Source: Tritrichomonas musculus (Eukaryota; Parabasalia; Tritrichomonadida; Tritrichomonadidae). Taken from it: a stretch of DNA of 64,000 bases. The number at the start of each line of letters is the position of its first letter. Within the stretch, counting starts at the first letter, position 1. The notes under the pieces are model-generated. The model made no database searches. It was not told where the DNA came from and worked only from the letters and a program-made list of their open reading frames with translations. Below are positions 39,475 to 50,244 of this stretch, one piece after another. The stretch spans positions 3,844,001-3,908,000 of the forward strand of contig JAPFFF010000004.1 in the NCBI GenBank assembly GCA_039105265.1, read 5' to 3'. The position numbers were made by a program, and so were the translations under genes.

Positions 39475-39756
39475 TTAAACGTTTAATAATTTGTTTTTAT
39501 TCCTTAAACTTTTTCTATAGGCAACGTTTTGAATCATTTTGAATTTTCAGAGGAGATTTTAGCATACATTCAAAATGATAATGATATGAAATTCATATTT
39601 ATCCTATTAAATTATTAAAAAGTTTATTTACAATATAATTACATATATATAATTTATTAATATAAATACATATATTTAATAATTTTATGGATATAAAGAT
39701 AAATTATTCAAGAAATATTAAAAAACTTTTATGTGGCACTTTTTTTTTATATTTTT

Positions 39757-42700
39757 ATGAGAATGGAACATGAGAACAAATCATTAAAAAACAGTTTCCA
39801 AGAAATACCAACCAAATACAAAGATTTATATAAAAGTTTTCAAGATGGAAATATTAACATTATTTATCAAAAATTTGATTTTAAATATTTTCATCAAGAA
39901 GAGACAGATGAAAAAGTAGAAGTTTTATTATTAAACTTTTTAAAAGAATTTAAGTTTATTACATATCAAATATCAAATCCAGATAAAGAAGAAAATGAAA
40001 TAGAGTGCAACATGAAAATATCACCTAAAGTTAATGCAGTTATATGCACAGAATCAAATTGTTTGATTATTGAATCAGTAAATATCGATTATGTACTAAA
40101 TGCTTTACATCAAACCAAATCATCAATTATTTACATTCCTAAAAAACCAATTTTACCAAATATTAATTCCAATTTATCATATTTAATTCAATTAAATGAA
40201 AAAATATTGGAAGAAGTTTATAGTTTTTGCTCCAATTTCCATGAAAAAATTAAAAATAACAAATTTTTGCAATATACAATAGAGCCAATAGCAGCATATT
40301 TAATTAGAAGATACTTTTATCCATCATATTACTTCAAAGATCAATCATTTTTCTCATTTAATCAACATATTAATTCACCTCAGACAAATTTCAAAACGGA
40401 ATTGACAAAATTAATGACAAACAAAAATTCAAATTTTTTAGAAAATTTCCAAAATTTTAATTCAATTGTAAGTAATGATGTGAAAAACGAAGAATTATTA
40501 AAAAATAAATTTTTCAAAATTAATGAGTTTAAAGAGACAGATTTTATTAAATTAAGATGCATCCATTCAAATGAAAATGCAAAATTTTATTTTGTCATTC
40601 ATCTTCCAAGTTTTTATGTTTTTTCAATGAAAATAACCGACAAGCCAAAAGATTCTGAAATAAACTTTTGTAAAAAATATTCACATAGATGTTTTACACG
40701 ATTTTATGGATTTGTTAAAAATAATGATAGTGAAGCAATTAACGGTTTTGTTTATGAATTCATGAGTCAAAATTCTTTATTGAATTTTGTGATAAAAAGC
40801 AAAGAAAAAGTGAACAATTTTAACGGTTTTATGGCATTGAATCGCATCTTTCAAGGTATTAATTATCTTCATTCAAATTCTATGATTCATCTTGATTTAA
40901 CTCCATCAAATATCTTGCTTGATCATGACTTTATTCCTTTCATTTCAGGCATTGAAAAAGTTCATCATTCAAAATTTTCAATTGATGAATCATTGAAAAA
41001 TTTACATATAAAATATAAAGCGCCTGAACTTTTTACGCAAGAAAAAATAGAGAATATGTTTGCTTTAGACACATTTTCATTTGGTTCAATTATTTATTTT
41101 CTTTTTGAGAAGAAACACATGTTAAAATCGAGTCAAGTTTCAATGAATATAAAAGCAATTGAATTGAATCATATTCCACAGATTCAAAATGTATCAGAAA
41201 ACATTTCAAATATTTATCAAAGTTGCGTTAAATACAAACCAGAAGAAAGATATAAAAAAGAAGATATTGTAACAAATATTAAAAAAGAAATTAATAATTT
41301 TGAATGCTTTGAAAATTACTTAAAAATGAAGAATCATTCATTTCTTATTTACGATATCATTCAATATGTTTATGAAAACATCATCTTCTTGATTTCATTA
41401 GGAAAAGAAGATTTGATAAAATATGAAGAAAACATTTATCCTTTTCTTTTTGTTATCTTTGATGATGACAATTCTGATTCTTTTAATAAATTGGGCCAGA
41501 TTTTGTCGGATGGATTTTTAATTGATCCTGACTACACAAAAGCAATGAAATATTTTGAGATATCAAAAAAGGATGGCAATTTAGATTCACTTAATAATCT
41601 AGGCATCTTATACTATTATGGAAAAGGAGTAAAACAAGATTATTTGAAAGCTATTGAATATTTTGAATCATCTGCAAAATTGAATAATTCTGACGCAATT
41701 AATAATCTTGGTTATTTATATTACAAAGGCCAAGGTTTCAAGCAAGATTATGATAAAGCTAAAGAATACTTTGAAACATCATCAAAACTAAACAATTCTA
41801 ATGCTTTTTATAACTTGGCAAAGATGTATTATCATGGCGAAGGTGTTAAACAAGATTATTCAATTTCATTGAAATATTTTGAAAAGTCAGGCATTCAAAA
41901 CAATTCAAATGCATTGAATAACATCGGCGTTTTATATTACAATGGAAAAGGAGTTAAACAAGATTATAAAAAAGCTAAAGAATACTTTGAAACATCAGCC
42001 AAATTAAACAATTCAAATGCACAAAATAACTTGGGCTATCTTTATTACAACGGTGAAGGTATTGAGCAAGATTATTTGAAAGCAAAAGAATATTTCGAAT
42101 TGTCAGCGAAACGAAATAATTCAGATGCTTTAAATAGCATTGGAATTTTATATTTCCATGGAAAAGGAATGAAGCAAGATTATCAAAAAGCTAAAGAATT
42201 TTTTGAATTATCATTACAAAAAGGAAATTCAAATGCACTTTATAATTTAGGTTTTCTTTATTTCAACGGTTTAGGTGTTGAAAAGAATTATTCAAAAGCC
42301 AAAGTTTTTTTTGAAACTTCAGCAAAATTAAACAATTCTTATGCATTAAATATTTTAGGTATTTTATATTATATTGGTTATGGTGTTGAACAAGACTATT
42401 TAAAAGCTAAAGAATGCTTTGAATTATCAGCAAAACAAAACAATTCAAATGCTTTTTATAGTTTAGGAAAACTTTATTCAAATGGAATTTATGTTGGACA
42501 AGATTATTCAAAAGCTAAAGAATTATATGAAATTGCATCTAGACAAAATAATTCTAATGCTCAAAATAATCTTGGTATTATGTATTATCATGGTCGTGGT
42601 GTTACAAAGAGCTTTTCTAAAGCTAAAGAATACTTTGAATTATCATCATTACAAAATAATTCAAACGCGCTTATTAATCTAGGTTATCTTTATTATAAAG

Positions 42701-44754
42701 GAGATGGTGTTGATCAAGATTATCTAAAAGCTAAATATTATTTTGAACTGTCATCTAAACAATCAAATTCAATAGCTTCAATTCATTTGGGTTATCTTTA
42801 TTATACTGGTCAAGGTGTTCAATTAGATTATTTGAAAGCTAAAAATTATTTCGAATTGGCAGCTAAACAGAACAATCCTTTTGCTTTGAATAATTTAGGC
42901 ATTTTGTATTATTATGGTCAAGGTGTTCAATTAGACTATTTAAAATCAAAATCTTATTTCGAATTGGCAGCTGAACAACGAAATTCAAGTGCTTTTTATA
43001 ATCTTGGCAGATTTTATTTAAATGGAAAAGGAATTAAACAAGATTATAAGAAAGCTAAAGAATATTTCGATTTATCAGCTAAACAATTGCATCCAATTGC
43101 ACTTTATACTCTTGGCAAACTTTATTTTCATGGTTTAGGTGTTGAAAAGGATTATTTGAAAGCTAAAGATTATTTCGAATTGTCTTCATATCAAAACAAT
43201 TCATTTGCAATTGTTCATCTAGGCAAACTTTATTATTATGGTTATGGTGTTAAGCAAGATTATTTAAAAGCACGACAATATTATGAAATAGCATCCAATT
43301 TAAAAAATTCTAATTCTTACTTTTATTTGGGTTATATTTATGAGAATGGAAAAGGTGTTGATATTGACATTGACAAAGCAATTTATTATTACGAATTATG
43401 CGCTACTATTCATAATGAAAAAGTTAATTTTTATTATAAAGATGGCTGGATTGAACAATTTAAAATTAATACACATTACTATCGTGCTAATAATGATCTC
43501 GGCTTGATTTACATAACTGAAAATAAATATAGAAATATTTCAACAGCTGAAAAATATTTGAAAATCGCTGGTTTGAATGAATATCCTTTTGGTCAGGATA
43601 ATTATGGCTTGTTATGGAGATATTATTTAGATGAAATAGGTAATGCTGAGTACATGTTTGAAAGAGCCGCAAAACATCATTTCGTTTTGGCTGAATTTAA
43701 TCTTGCGAATTTTTGTGAAATGGAAGGAAAAGTGGAAGAAGCAATAAATCATTACAATAAAGTAATTGAATATGAAAATGAACCTTTGATTTTCAGAAAA
43801 AGATTAATTAATGATGAAAGACTTGAGATTTCAAAAAATCTCATTGTTTTACTTAGTAATTTAAAATTGATTCAATTTAATCTATCTAGTGAAAAATCTG
43901 AATTAAATGAAAAATCAGAATTGAATGAAAAAATTATTGAAAATTCAATTTTGAATGCAATTTTCATTCCAATTTTTCGGTTGTTGTTTCAATCTGACCA
44001 AAATTCTTTTATTTTCAAAATTAAAACAAATAAAAACAAAAATAAATCTTATATTTCTAATTTTAAAGATTTCATCTTGAATTTCCCTTTGTTTAATCTG
44101 GTAAATCAATTAAATGCAAATAAGAAAATTCACGAAAATTCATCGTGGATACAAATTGACTCAAAAAATGAAAATTTGAAAGAAATTATTATATCAAATA
44201 AAGAAATTATAATAAATAGAGAATTTTATGATTATGATAATAGCAAATCAAATGGTTTTGTAGATGATGATGCTGATGATGAATATATGAAATATAAAAT
44301 ACAACAATTGACTGCAGATGATGAAGAAATTGAAGGTTTTAATGATCGGTTAAATAGCGATGTTGAAAATATATTAAAAAATGTGAATAATAAAGATATT
44401 TATAAGATTATTGAAAATAGTAATCATAGTTTTACAACAAATTATAGTTTTGTTGATGAAATTAATTTCAATGTGATTAGATTTAGTTCAGTTAATGATA
44501 AAATTGAACGTTGCTTGAAATATCCAAAGAATTTTGATAAACTATTATTTAATAATATGGATTTAATTGAAAAAGAAATTGATGATATCATTAGAGAATT
44601 GGAAGAATTACTGTTCAAAGAACCATACCCAATTTTATTTGGAAGAATTAAAATAACAAATCCTAAACCAAAATCTGTAGCCAAAAAGTCCAAAGCTGAA
44701 GAAATCAATCATCTTTTCTATGAAGGTTTTGGCATAGATTTAAATGAATGTTAA
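39757..44754 (+). CDS. Pseudokinase with ~18 Sel1 repeats (trichomonad kinase-Sel1 family)
   Basis: 1,665 residues from ATG 39757 (another ATG two codons on). Residues 1-240: unassigned, typical of this family. 250-510: protein-kinase fold with the ATP-site Lys (VFSMKIT), catalytic loop HLDLTPSNILL (Asp and Asn kept, usual Lys replaced by Thr), ISGIE where DFG is expected, and KAPELF for APE. Loss of DFG suggests a pseudokinase. 578-1205: eighteen 36-residue Sel1 repeats of the form NNLGYLYYKGxGVxQDYxKAKEYFELSA, then about three decayed ones. The C-terminal 400 residues are hydrophilic. Sel1 solenoids bind proteins, so a signalling scaffold is likely. The stop runs into TAAA, the trichomonad poly(A) signal. 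Confidence 0.85.
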   Translation: MRMEHENKSLKNSFQEIPTKYKDLYKSFQDGNINIIYQKFDFKYFHQEETDEKVEVLLLNFLKEFKFITYQISNPDKEENEIECNMKISPKVNAVICTESNCLIIESVNIDYVLNALHQTKSSIIYIPKKPILPNINSNLSYLIQLNEKILEEVYSFCSNFHEKIKNNKFLQYTIEPIAAYLIRRYFYPSYYFKDQSFFSFNQHINSPQTNFKTELTKLMTNKNSNFLENFQNFNSIVSNDVKNEELLKNKFFKINEFKETDFIKLRCIHSNENAKFYFVIHLPSFYVFSMKITDKPKDSEINFCKKYSHRCFTRFYGFVKNNDSEAINGFVYEFMSQNSLLNFVIKSKEKVNNFNGFMALNRIFQGINYLHSNSMIHLDLTPSNILLDHDFIPFISGIEKVHHSKFSIDESLKNLHIKYKAPELFTQEKIENMFALDTFSFGSIIYFLFEKKHMLKSSQVSMNIKAIELNHIPQIQNVSENISNIYQSCVKYKPEERYKKEDIVTNIKKEINNFECFENYLKMKNHSFLIYDIIQYVYENIIFLISLGKEDLIKYEENIYPFLFVIFDDDNSDSFNKLGQILSDGFLIDPDYTKAMKYFEISKKDGNLDSLNNLGILYYYGKGVKQDYLKAIEYFESSAKLNNSDAINNLGYLYYKGQGFKQDYDKAKEYFETSSKLNNSNAFYNLAKMYYHGEGVKQDYSISLKYFEKSGIQNNSNALNNIGVLYYNGKGVKQDYKKAKEYFETSAKLNNSNAQNNLGYLYYNGEGIEQDYLKAKEYFELSAKRNNSDALNSIGILYFHGKGMKQDYQKAKEFFELSLQKGNSNALYNLGFLYFNGLGVEKNYSKAKVFFETSAKLNNSYALNILGILYYIGYGVEQDYLKAKECFELSAKQNNSNAFYSLGKLYSNGIYVGQDYSKAKELYEIASRQNNSNAQNNLGIMYYHGRGVTKSFSKAKEYFELSSLQNNSNALINLGYLYYKGDGVDQDYLKAKYYFELSSKQSNSIASIHLGYLYYTGQGVQLDYLKAKNYFELAAKQNNPFALNNLGILYYYGQGVQLDYLKSKSYFELAAEQRNSSAFYNLGRFYLNGKGIKQDYKKAKEYFDLSAKQLHPIALYTLGKLYFHGLGVEKDYLKAKDYFELSSYQNNSFAIVHLGKLYYYGYGVKQDYLKARQYYEIASNLKNSNSYFYLGYIYENGKGVDIDIDKAIYYYELCATIHNEKVNFYYKDGWIEQFKINTHYYRANNDLGLIYITENKYRNISTAEKYLKIAGLNEYPFGQDNYGLLWRYYLDEIGNAEYMFERAAKHHFVLAEFNLANFCEMEGKVEEAINHYNKVIEYENEPLIFRKRLINDERLEISKNLIVLLSNLKLIQFNLSSEKSELNEKSELNEKIIENSILNAIFIPIFRLLFQSDQNSFIFKIKTNKNKNKSYISNFKDFILNFPLFNLVNQLNANKKIHENSSWIQIDSKNENLKEIIISNKEIIINREFYDYDNSKSNGFVDDDADDEYMKYKIQQLTADDEEIEGFNDRLNSDVENILKNVNNKDIYKIIENSNHSFTTNYSFVDEINFNVIRFSSVNDKIERCLKYPKNFDKLLFNNMDLIEKEIDDIIRELEELLFKEPYPILFGRIKITNPKPKSVAKKSKAEEINHLFYEGFGIDLNEC

Positions 44755-44813
44755 AAAAGTTTTAATTGCCTGTATTTTAATAAAAATGCATGTAAACGAT
44801 ATTATTACTTTAA

Positions 44814-45063
44814 GGTACAAATCCAGTACGTTATTTTTTGAATAGGAGAACGTTTATTATTTGAATAGTTGCATGTCTCTGAAAAAGTTTAAATTGACTA
44901 GGTTTGTTTTTGACACATATTTTACAATTTAAATAAACATTATGAAATGTTATATGAAATGGATGAAAATAATCGTTTTTTATTTAACATGTCATCTTAT
45001 TCTTTGAGAATGCAAAAAAAAAAAAAAAAAAATCGCGGTTACTAAACGTACTGGATTTATACC
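44814..45063. mobile_element. 250-bp MITE flanked by TTAA
   Basis: Left end GGTACAAATCCAGTACGTT, right end read inward GGTATAAATCCAGTACGTT: 18 of 19 match. TTAA stands directly outside each end (44810-44813 and 45064-45067), as expected of piggyBac-type target sites. A 20-A run lies at about 45,014-45,032. Related fragments occur at 31,740-31,900. Confidence 0.75.
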
Positions 45064-45776
45064 TTAAATCAAATCATTATTAATTTAACTATATATATAT
45101 TCGAAATTATTTTTAAATGACAATTTCCTCATTATCAGTTTCTAAATGACTTCATTTGAACGCAATGCTTTCAATGAATGTTCATCATTATTATTTTGAG
45201 TCAGATTGGAGGAAGTAATCAATTAATAACCACATTTTGATTGATTCCCATCATTGATAGAAATTACTTTTCTTTCGTCTGTCATTTCGATTGGAAATTT
45301 AGCTTTTTGATTGATTTTTGAATTGAATTTTTTTTTAATTTGAAATTTTATAATAAAACAAATTTCTACTATTCAAATCAGAATAGACAAGTTAAATTTA
45401 TGACACATTCTTTTGGATAAATCAGAAAGTTGAAATAGTGGCAATTTCGCAGTTCATCAAATCTTTTTGAAAATGTTCATTCAATAACTCTGCATTATTA
45501 AATAAAATGACATCATTTGGATATTGTACTTATGATGAATGCTCTTTGTTGGCACACAAAAAAATACTTTTTTCTATAAATGCATTCGGAAGTTATGCCT
45601 TTTTAGATGCCCATCACTGAAACAAATAACAATTCCTTATTTAATTAAAATTATCTACATTAGACATTTTATGAAAGAATATGAGAGAAAAAAAAAAAAG
45701 AATCAAATAATACTAGTAAAGTTGAATAATTAACAAGTCACTTTTTGAATAGTCATTCAAAAAGTGCCTATATAAA
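45064..45776. other. AT-rich spacer
   Basis: No gene supported; a 64-codon plus frame at 45,539 has no recognisable features. A perfect hairpin at 45,739-45,766 is listed separately. Confidence 0.4.
45739..45766. repeat. Perfect 12-bp-arm palindrome
   Basis: CACTTTTTGAAT-agtc-ATTCAAAAAGTG. The half-site TATTCAAAAAGT also occurs alone near 9,252 and 32,045, and its inverse near 50,266, often close to element ends. Confidence 0.7.
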
Positions 45777-47067
45777 AGACAACTTCGTGGATTAAGGTGG
45801 CCGTTAATTAAGTTATCCGAAACTTCCTTGATTCCTCATAAACTTTATTATCTTCTCTCAAACTTCCTTTTTTCTTTTGAAACTATATTATCTTTTCTTA
45901 AACTTTCTTGTTTTCTCACAAAGTTCCTTAAGATAAACTTTTTGATAATAAATAATTTGAAGAGAATAAAAAAATTTTTTATTCAAATTCTTTTTGAATT
46001 TTGATTTTTTAATTTTTATTTTTAACTGATATTGTCTTAGTAAGCTTGTAAAATATACCCAAATGCAAAAAAAAGACCTGGTCTTGGTGATTCTTTCTGG
46101 TCTTTTGGCGATTTTAATAAATCTTTTAAAAAGTTATTTCTTATGAATTATTAAATAAAATGATTAAATGATATTTGATTAAATAATAATTCAATTTACG
46201 AATCAACATTCAATAAATTCAATGAATTTATTTAATTACTCTGCTATATATATTCATAAAAATATAAATACTATTAATATTTTAAATACATTTTATATCG
46301 GTATATATTTAAAATATAAATGAAAAAAAATTTATTTTCAATTGAAAAAATGCTTTTATTGATTTTATTATATATTTATATCTAATTTTTTTTTTTTTTT
46401 TTATATATGATATTTTGAAAGCTTTACAAATCACCATCGCCAAAAAAACCGTTTTGGTGATCTCCAAAATATATGTAAACTATTCAAAATTGAATGCTGT
46501 CGCCAAAAGCCCAAGACCTGGGCTTTTGGTGAAATCGGTTATTTGGCTTTTCATCGTCAATATAAATGAGCTTTTTATTATTATTTTATATGATATATTA
46601 TACAAATCATACAATTATTTTGTAATATTCAAAAAATAACATTTTTTTACTGAGAAAATCTTATCGATTATTTATATGACTTTTGATAAAACTCATTTAA
46701 TTCCTCTTTCAAATAATTCAATGGTTTATGACTTTTGATAAAACTAAATTTTATTAATAAAATTTATTTGACAATAATATGGTTACATTTGGTGATTTTT
46801 AAAACCCAAAAAACGTTTATTTCACCAAATTTACAAGCTTACTCTTAGTTTTGTTTTGAAGTTTTGCTAAAGAAAAAATCATTTTAATTGTTTATTACTT
46901 TTTGAGAGCATTTGAGACCTATTAATTCAGTTATCTTTTGGAAGTTTGAAAGAGGATAAGAAAGTTAAAATCTTTAGGAAGTTTGAGAGTAGATAAGAAA
47001 GTTTGAAAGAAATCAAGGAAGTTTCTGATAACTTAATTAACGGCCACCTTAATCCACGAAGTTGTCT
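45777..47067. mobile_element. 1,291-bp noncoding element with 41-bp perfect terminal inverted repeats
   Basis: The left end 45777-45817 (AGACAACTTCGTGGATTAAG...) is the exact inverse of 47027-47067; the match continues with few mismatches to about 60 bp. The interior is AT-rich with repeated 'GGTCTTGG/CCAAGACC'-type and TCGCCAAAA words (46,075-46,130; 46,430-46,540). No coding region. Near-identical ends indicate fairly recent activity of an autonomous partner elsewhere. Confidence 0.9.
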
Positions 47068-47860
47068 AAAAAAGATTATACAATTATTATTTAAAATGTA
47101 ATTTTTCTCTAATGAAAAAACGAAAATATAAAATAATATATATTTTTAACTTAAATATATTTTTAACTTAAATATATTTTAAAAAGCTAGCAGTATCGTT
47201 TTTGAAAAAACTGAACACTGTGTTGATAATAATATGTTATGAATTTTGAAGAATTCTTTCTCCTTAATAAATAAATTTCTTTAATTATATGACTAACCCT
47301 TGCTTTTTGTACATACAATGTATAAAAAAAAAAAAAAAAAAAAAACGTTATTATAAAATACAATGTATGTACAATTGTAGTTTCTTTTGTATCCAGTGAA
47401 CTGAGTGTCCATTTTCGACTTTTTGAAAAAAGCTGTCACTTTTTGTGGACATAAAACTGCTTTTTTATTTAGTTTTTTATTCAAAGATTTGTGTTGAAGT
47501 ATCCAAATAATATTTTATTGGATACTTTATTTTTACTTTAATAAACTCATTAATATCAGAAAAAAAGCAATAATAAATGTCTTTAACACCAACTATTCTA
47601 TTTATTAACAAACCTCTCAAATATGAACTATAAACTTTTCAAATTCACTAAGAATGATTTTGACCAAGAAGATCAACACTTGAAATAAAAGAATAAAAAT
47701 TCAATGTAAATTTGGAGCGATATAATTGGTCAGACGAAAGGTGCATTCAAAATTATCAATGAAAATTGAAAGGTGTATCCAAGATTGAATTAAAGTGTCC
47801 ATTTTGGCGATTTTGGATCCTCAAATTCTCTCAAAAAATAACGAACAAAAATGAGTATCT
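47068..47860. other. Spacer with GTATCC-ended repeat pieces
   Basis: Contains poly-A (47,323-47,344) and several diverged pieces ending in GTATCC: 47,391 (GTATCCAGTG..GTGTCCATTTT), a palindrome AAGTATCC...GGATACTT at 47,497-47,526, and 47,774 (GTATCCAAG..GTGTCCATTTT). The last appears to be the left part of a small older MITE continued at 50,245-50,290 (TTTGGATAC). No gene. Confidence 0.45.
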
Positions 47861-50244
47861 AAAGATCTCTTCCCGAAAAAAAAAAGGTATCCTTGGGTGG
47901 GAATTTCTAAAAAATTTGGGAAATGAACTTTTTGAAAAGAAAAAAAATTGAAGGGTAATTTCTTAAAATATACCTGAGAAAGGCATTCGCAAAGGAAAAA
48001 AAATTAATTTTTTTGAAAATTTTTATAAAGAAATACTTTTCTATTAATATACCTGAGAAATACGTAATTTTTTCATGAATGAAAAAATTAAAAAAAAAAA
48101 AAAAATTATAGTGAATCGAACTGGAGCTTTTATATTTTAATATGACAAAGAATGAACAATTAAGCTATCAAAAATTGAATTATAGAAAAAAATAGTTATA
48201 TAAAAAGTTAAAGTTCTAAATTGTTCATTATAAAATACAACTCAAAAACATTACTTTATTAGTAACAAAGTGCTTTTTAATGAAATATTGTATTATACAA
48301 GTTATTTTACGAAATTATAAAAAATAGAGGGAAAAGAAAATGCAAAAATATAAAAGGTTTTATATATAATATTTTTTTTACTTCTATAAAAGCTTATTTC
48401 GTTAATAGAATAAATATTTATTTCAGAATGAGCAAAATATAATAAATAATTCAGATCAATTCTTGACGTTTCTTTGAGTATGGTGAATATTCTTGATTGT
48501 AAAAGTAATAAAGAAGGATTTTTTATAACTAAAATAATTTTAGTGTTGATTTAGCAGAAAAATTATTAAGTCTTGCTTTAGTTACCTGAATTTTCCTTTT
48601 TTTTGTTTAAAACCTGGATTTCTAGGACTATTTTATAAATCAAAAAGTTTAACTTTTTCTAAACTTCCCAATTTCCCCATTTCCCCGTTCCCGGAGATGT
48701 ACCTTCACTCAAAAAAAAACGAACTTTTTTTCTGAATTTTAAAAGCTTGATAAGTCCATGGATAATAAAGTTTTGTAGGTAAAATTATGATATGAAATTA
48801 TTCCAAGCATGAACTTTATGTTGGATTGTTACTGACGCAAAATTAAATTTGGTGTGCAAAATATATCAACATTTTCAATATCTCCAAAAGTAGAATTTTT
48901 CAAGTGATTTTTATGATTTAAAATCAAATTTCATTGTTATCTAGCAAGATATGCAAATTTTGGGAGCTGTGGAAACGGCCATTTTTTCCAAAAACAGCTT
49001 TCAAGTTCTCTCTTTTTCAGAACTTAACGTATTAGTATAAACGATCATTTCTCAGAAATTTCTAAAATTTGAATAGCGATTCTCTTATATTTCTGAGGAA
49101 TAAAATAATCATCTAATATAGGAGTTTTAACTTTTTGAGTACTCATTTCACTATTCATCATACAAAGAGCATTACGATTATTGCTGAAACAACCATTTTA
49201 GTCAATACAGACGAAGTAAAACCAAAGACGCCATTCCTTTCAATACAGACAAGAGGCTACGAAGGCAAGAAACCTTCCAAAATAAACATCTAAAAGATAA
49301 ATAGTTACAGGGAAGTCAATAAAGACTATTTACTAATCAATAAATTCGTTCACAGCTATGACGCCTAGGCTTTACTGCTCTTATAGATGCCCAGTATAAA
49401 TTAAATGATTATCATCAATATCGAAAGTGGCACTCAATAAAGAATTAAAACAAGAAAATTTAAGTAAGGATCACACTTACAATTACTTTATTGTTTGTTT
49501 TATTAATTTTTTTTTGAGTTTTATGCATTAAATGATCTTATTTAAAATAGTTATTAAACTTTTTCTTTATAACTAATCATAAATTAAAACCTTTTTATTT
49601 AATAACCTAATACAAGAAAAGAAAAAACAGAATTTCTAATTATGAATAGGAAAAGAAGCAAATATTATTATTTTTATTATCAGAAACTTTTTGAATATAT
49701 TTTATTTTATGAGGTATACAAATTAAAAAAATATAAATATCTCTAAATTCACCGAAGGAAGTTGAAAAATAATTTGATAAATATACTTTAATACTGATTT
49801 ATAAAAATATAAAATAAAATAAATTGTTTGAAAAATTCAGCAAAAAAAATTGGAAGAGTGATGGTACATCTGTTCCGGGAATGGGGAAGTATTGAAATTT
49901 GTATGAAAAAGTTAAACTTTTTGACGTGGGAAATATTTGGGGAAATGGGGAAGTTCTGAAAAAGTTTATTTTTTTGAATTATAAAATGGTTTGAGAAAAT
50001 GGGAATTTAAGAAAAAGTTGTGGTTTAATATGAAAAAATTAAATAAAAACAAAAAAAATGCATTGAATATTTTCAATTATTTTTTAAAAAAAAAGGAATA
50101 AATTTCAAAGATTAATTGGTCAAATATTTTTTTTTATTTATTTCCTATTTTTTATAATTCCATTCAATTTGATCTCTTCCCGGGAATATTTTTTGGAGTT
50201 TAGGATGGGAGTTTCCCCTCTCAATTTTTCGGGAAGAGATCTTT
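47861..50244. mobile_element. 2,384-bp noncoding Mutator-like element, nested in an older MITE
   Basis: Perfect 20-bp inverted ends AAAGATCTCTTCCCGAAAAA (47861-47880; inverse 50225-50244). Direct repeats ATGAGTATC flank it (47851-47859 and 50245-50253; one extra base on the left), so a 9-10-bp target duplication. A second pair of inverted blocks lies inside (48,641-48,710 against 49,862-49,970), rich in TTCCCCATTTCCCC words with AAAAAGTTTAACTTTTT. A GC-normal stretch at 49,140-49,420 looks different from the rest but holds no open frame. Confidence 0.8.

Noticed and set aside
45539-47951. Plus and minus frames of 60-75 codons at 45539, 46415, 47293 and 47766
   Set aside because: They overlap MITE sequence or poly-A tracts and resemble no protein.
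49140-49420. GC-normal stretch that could be a gene relic (possibly ankyrin-like)
   Set aside because: No frame stays open and no repeat motif could be recognised with any confidence; it lies inside a 2.4-kb transposon.
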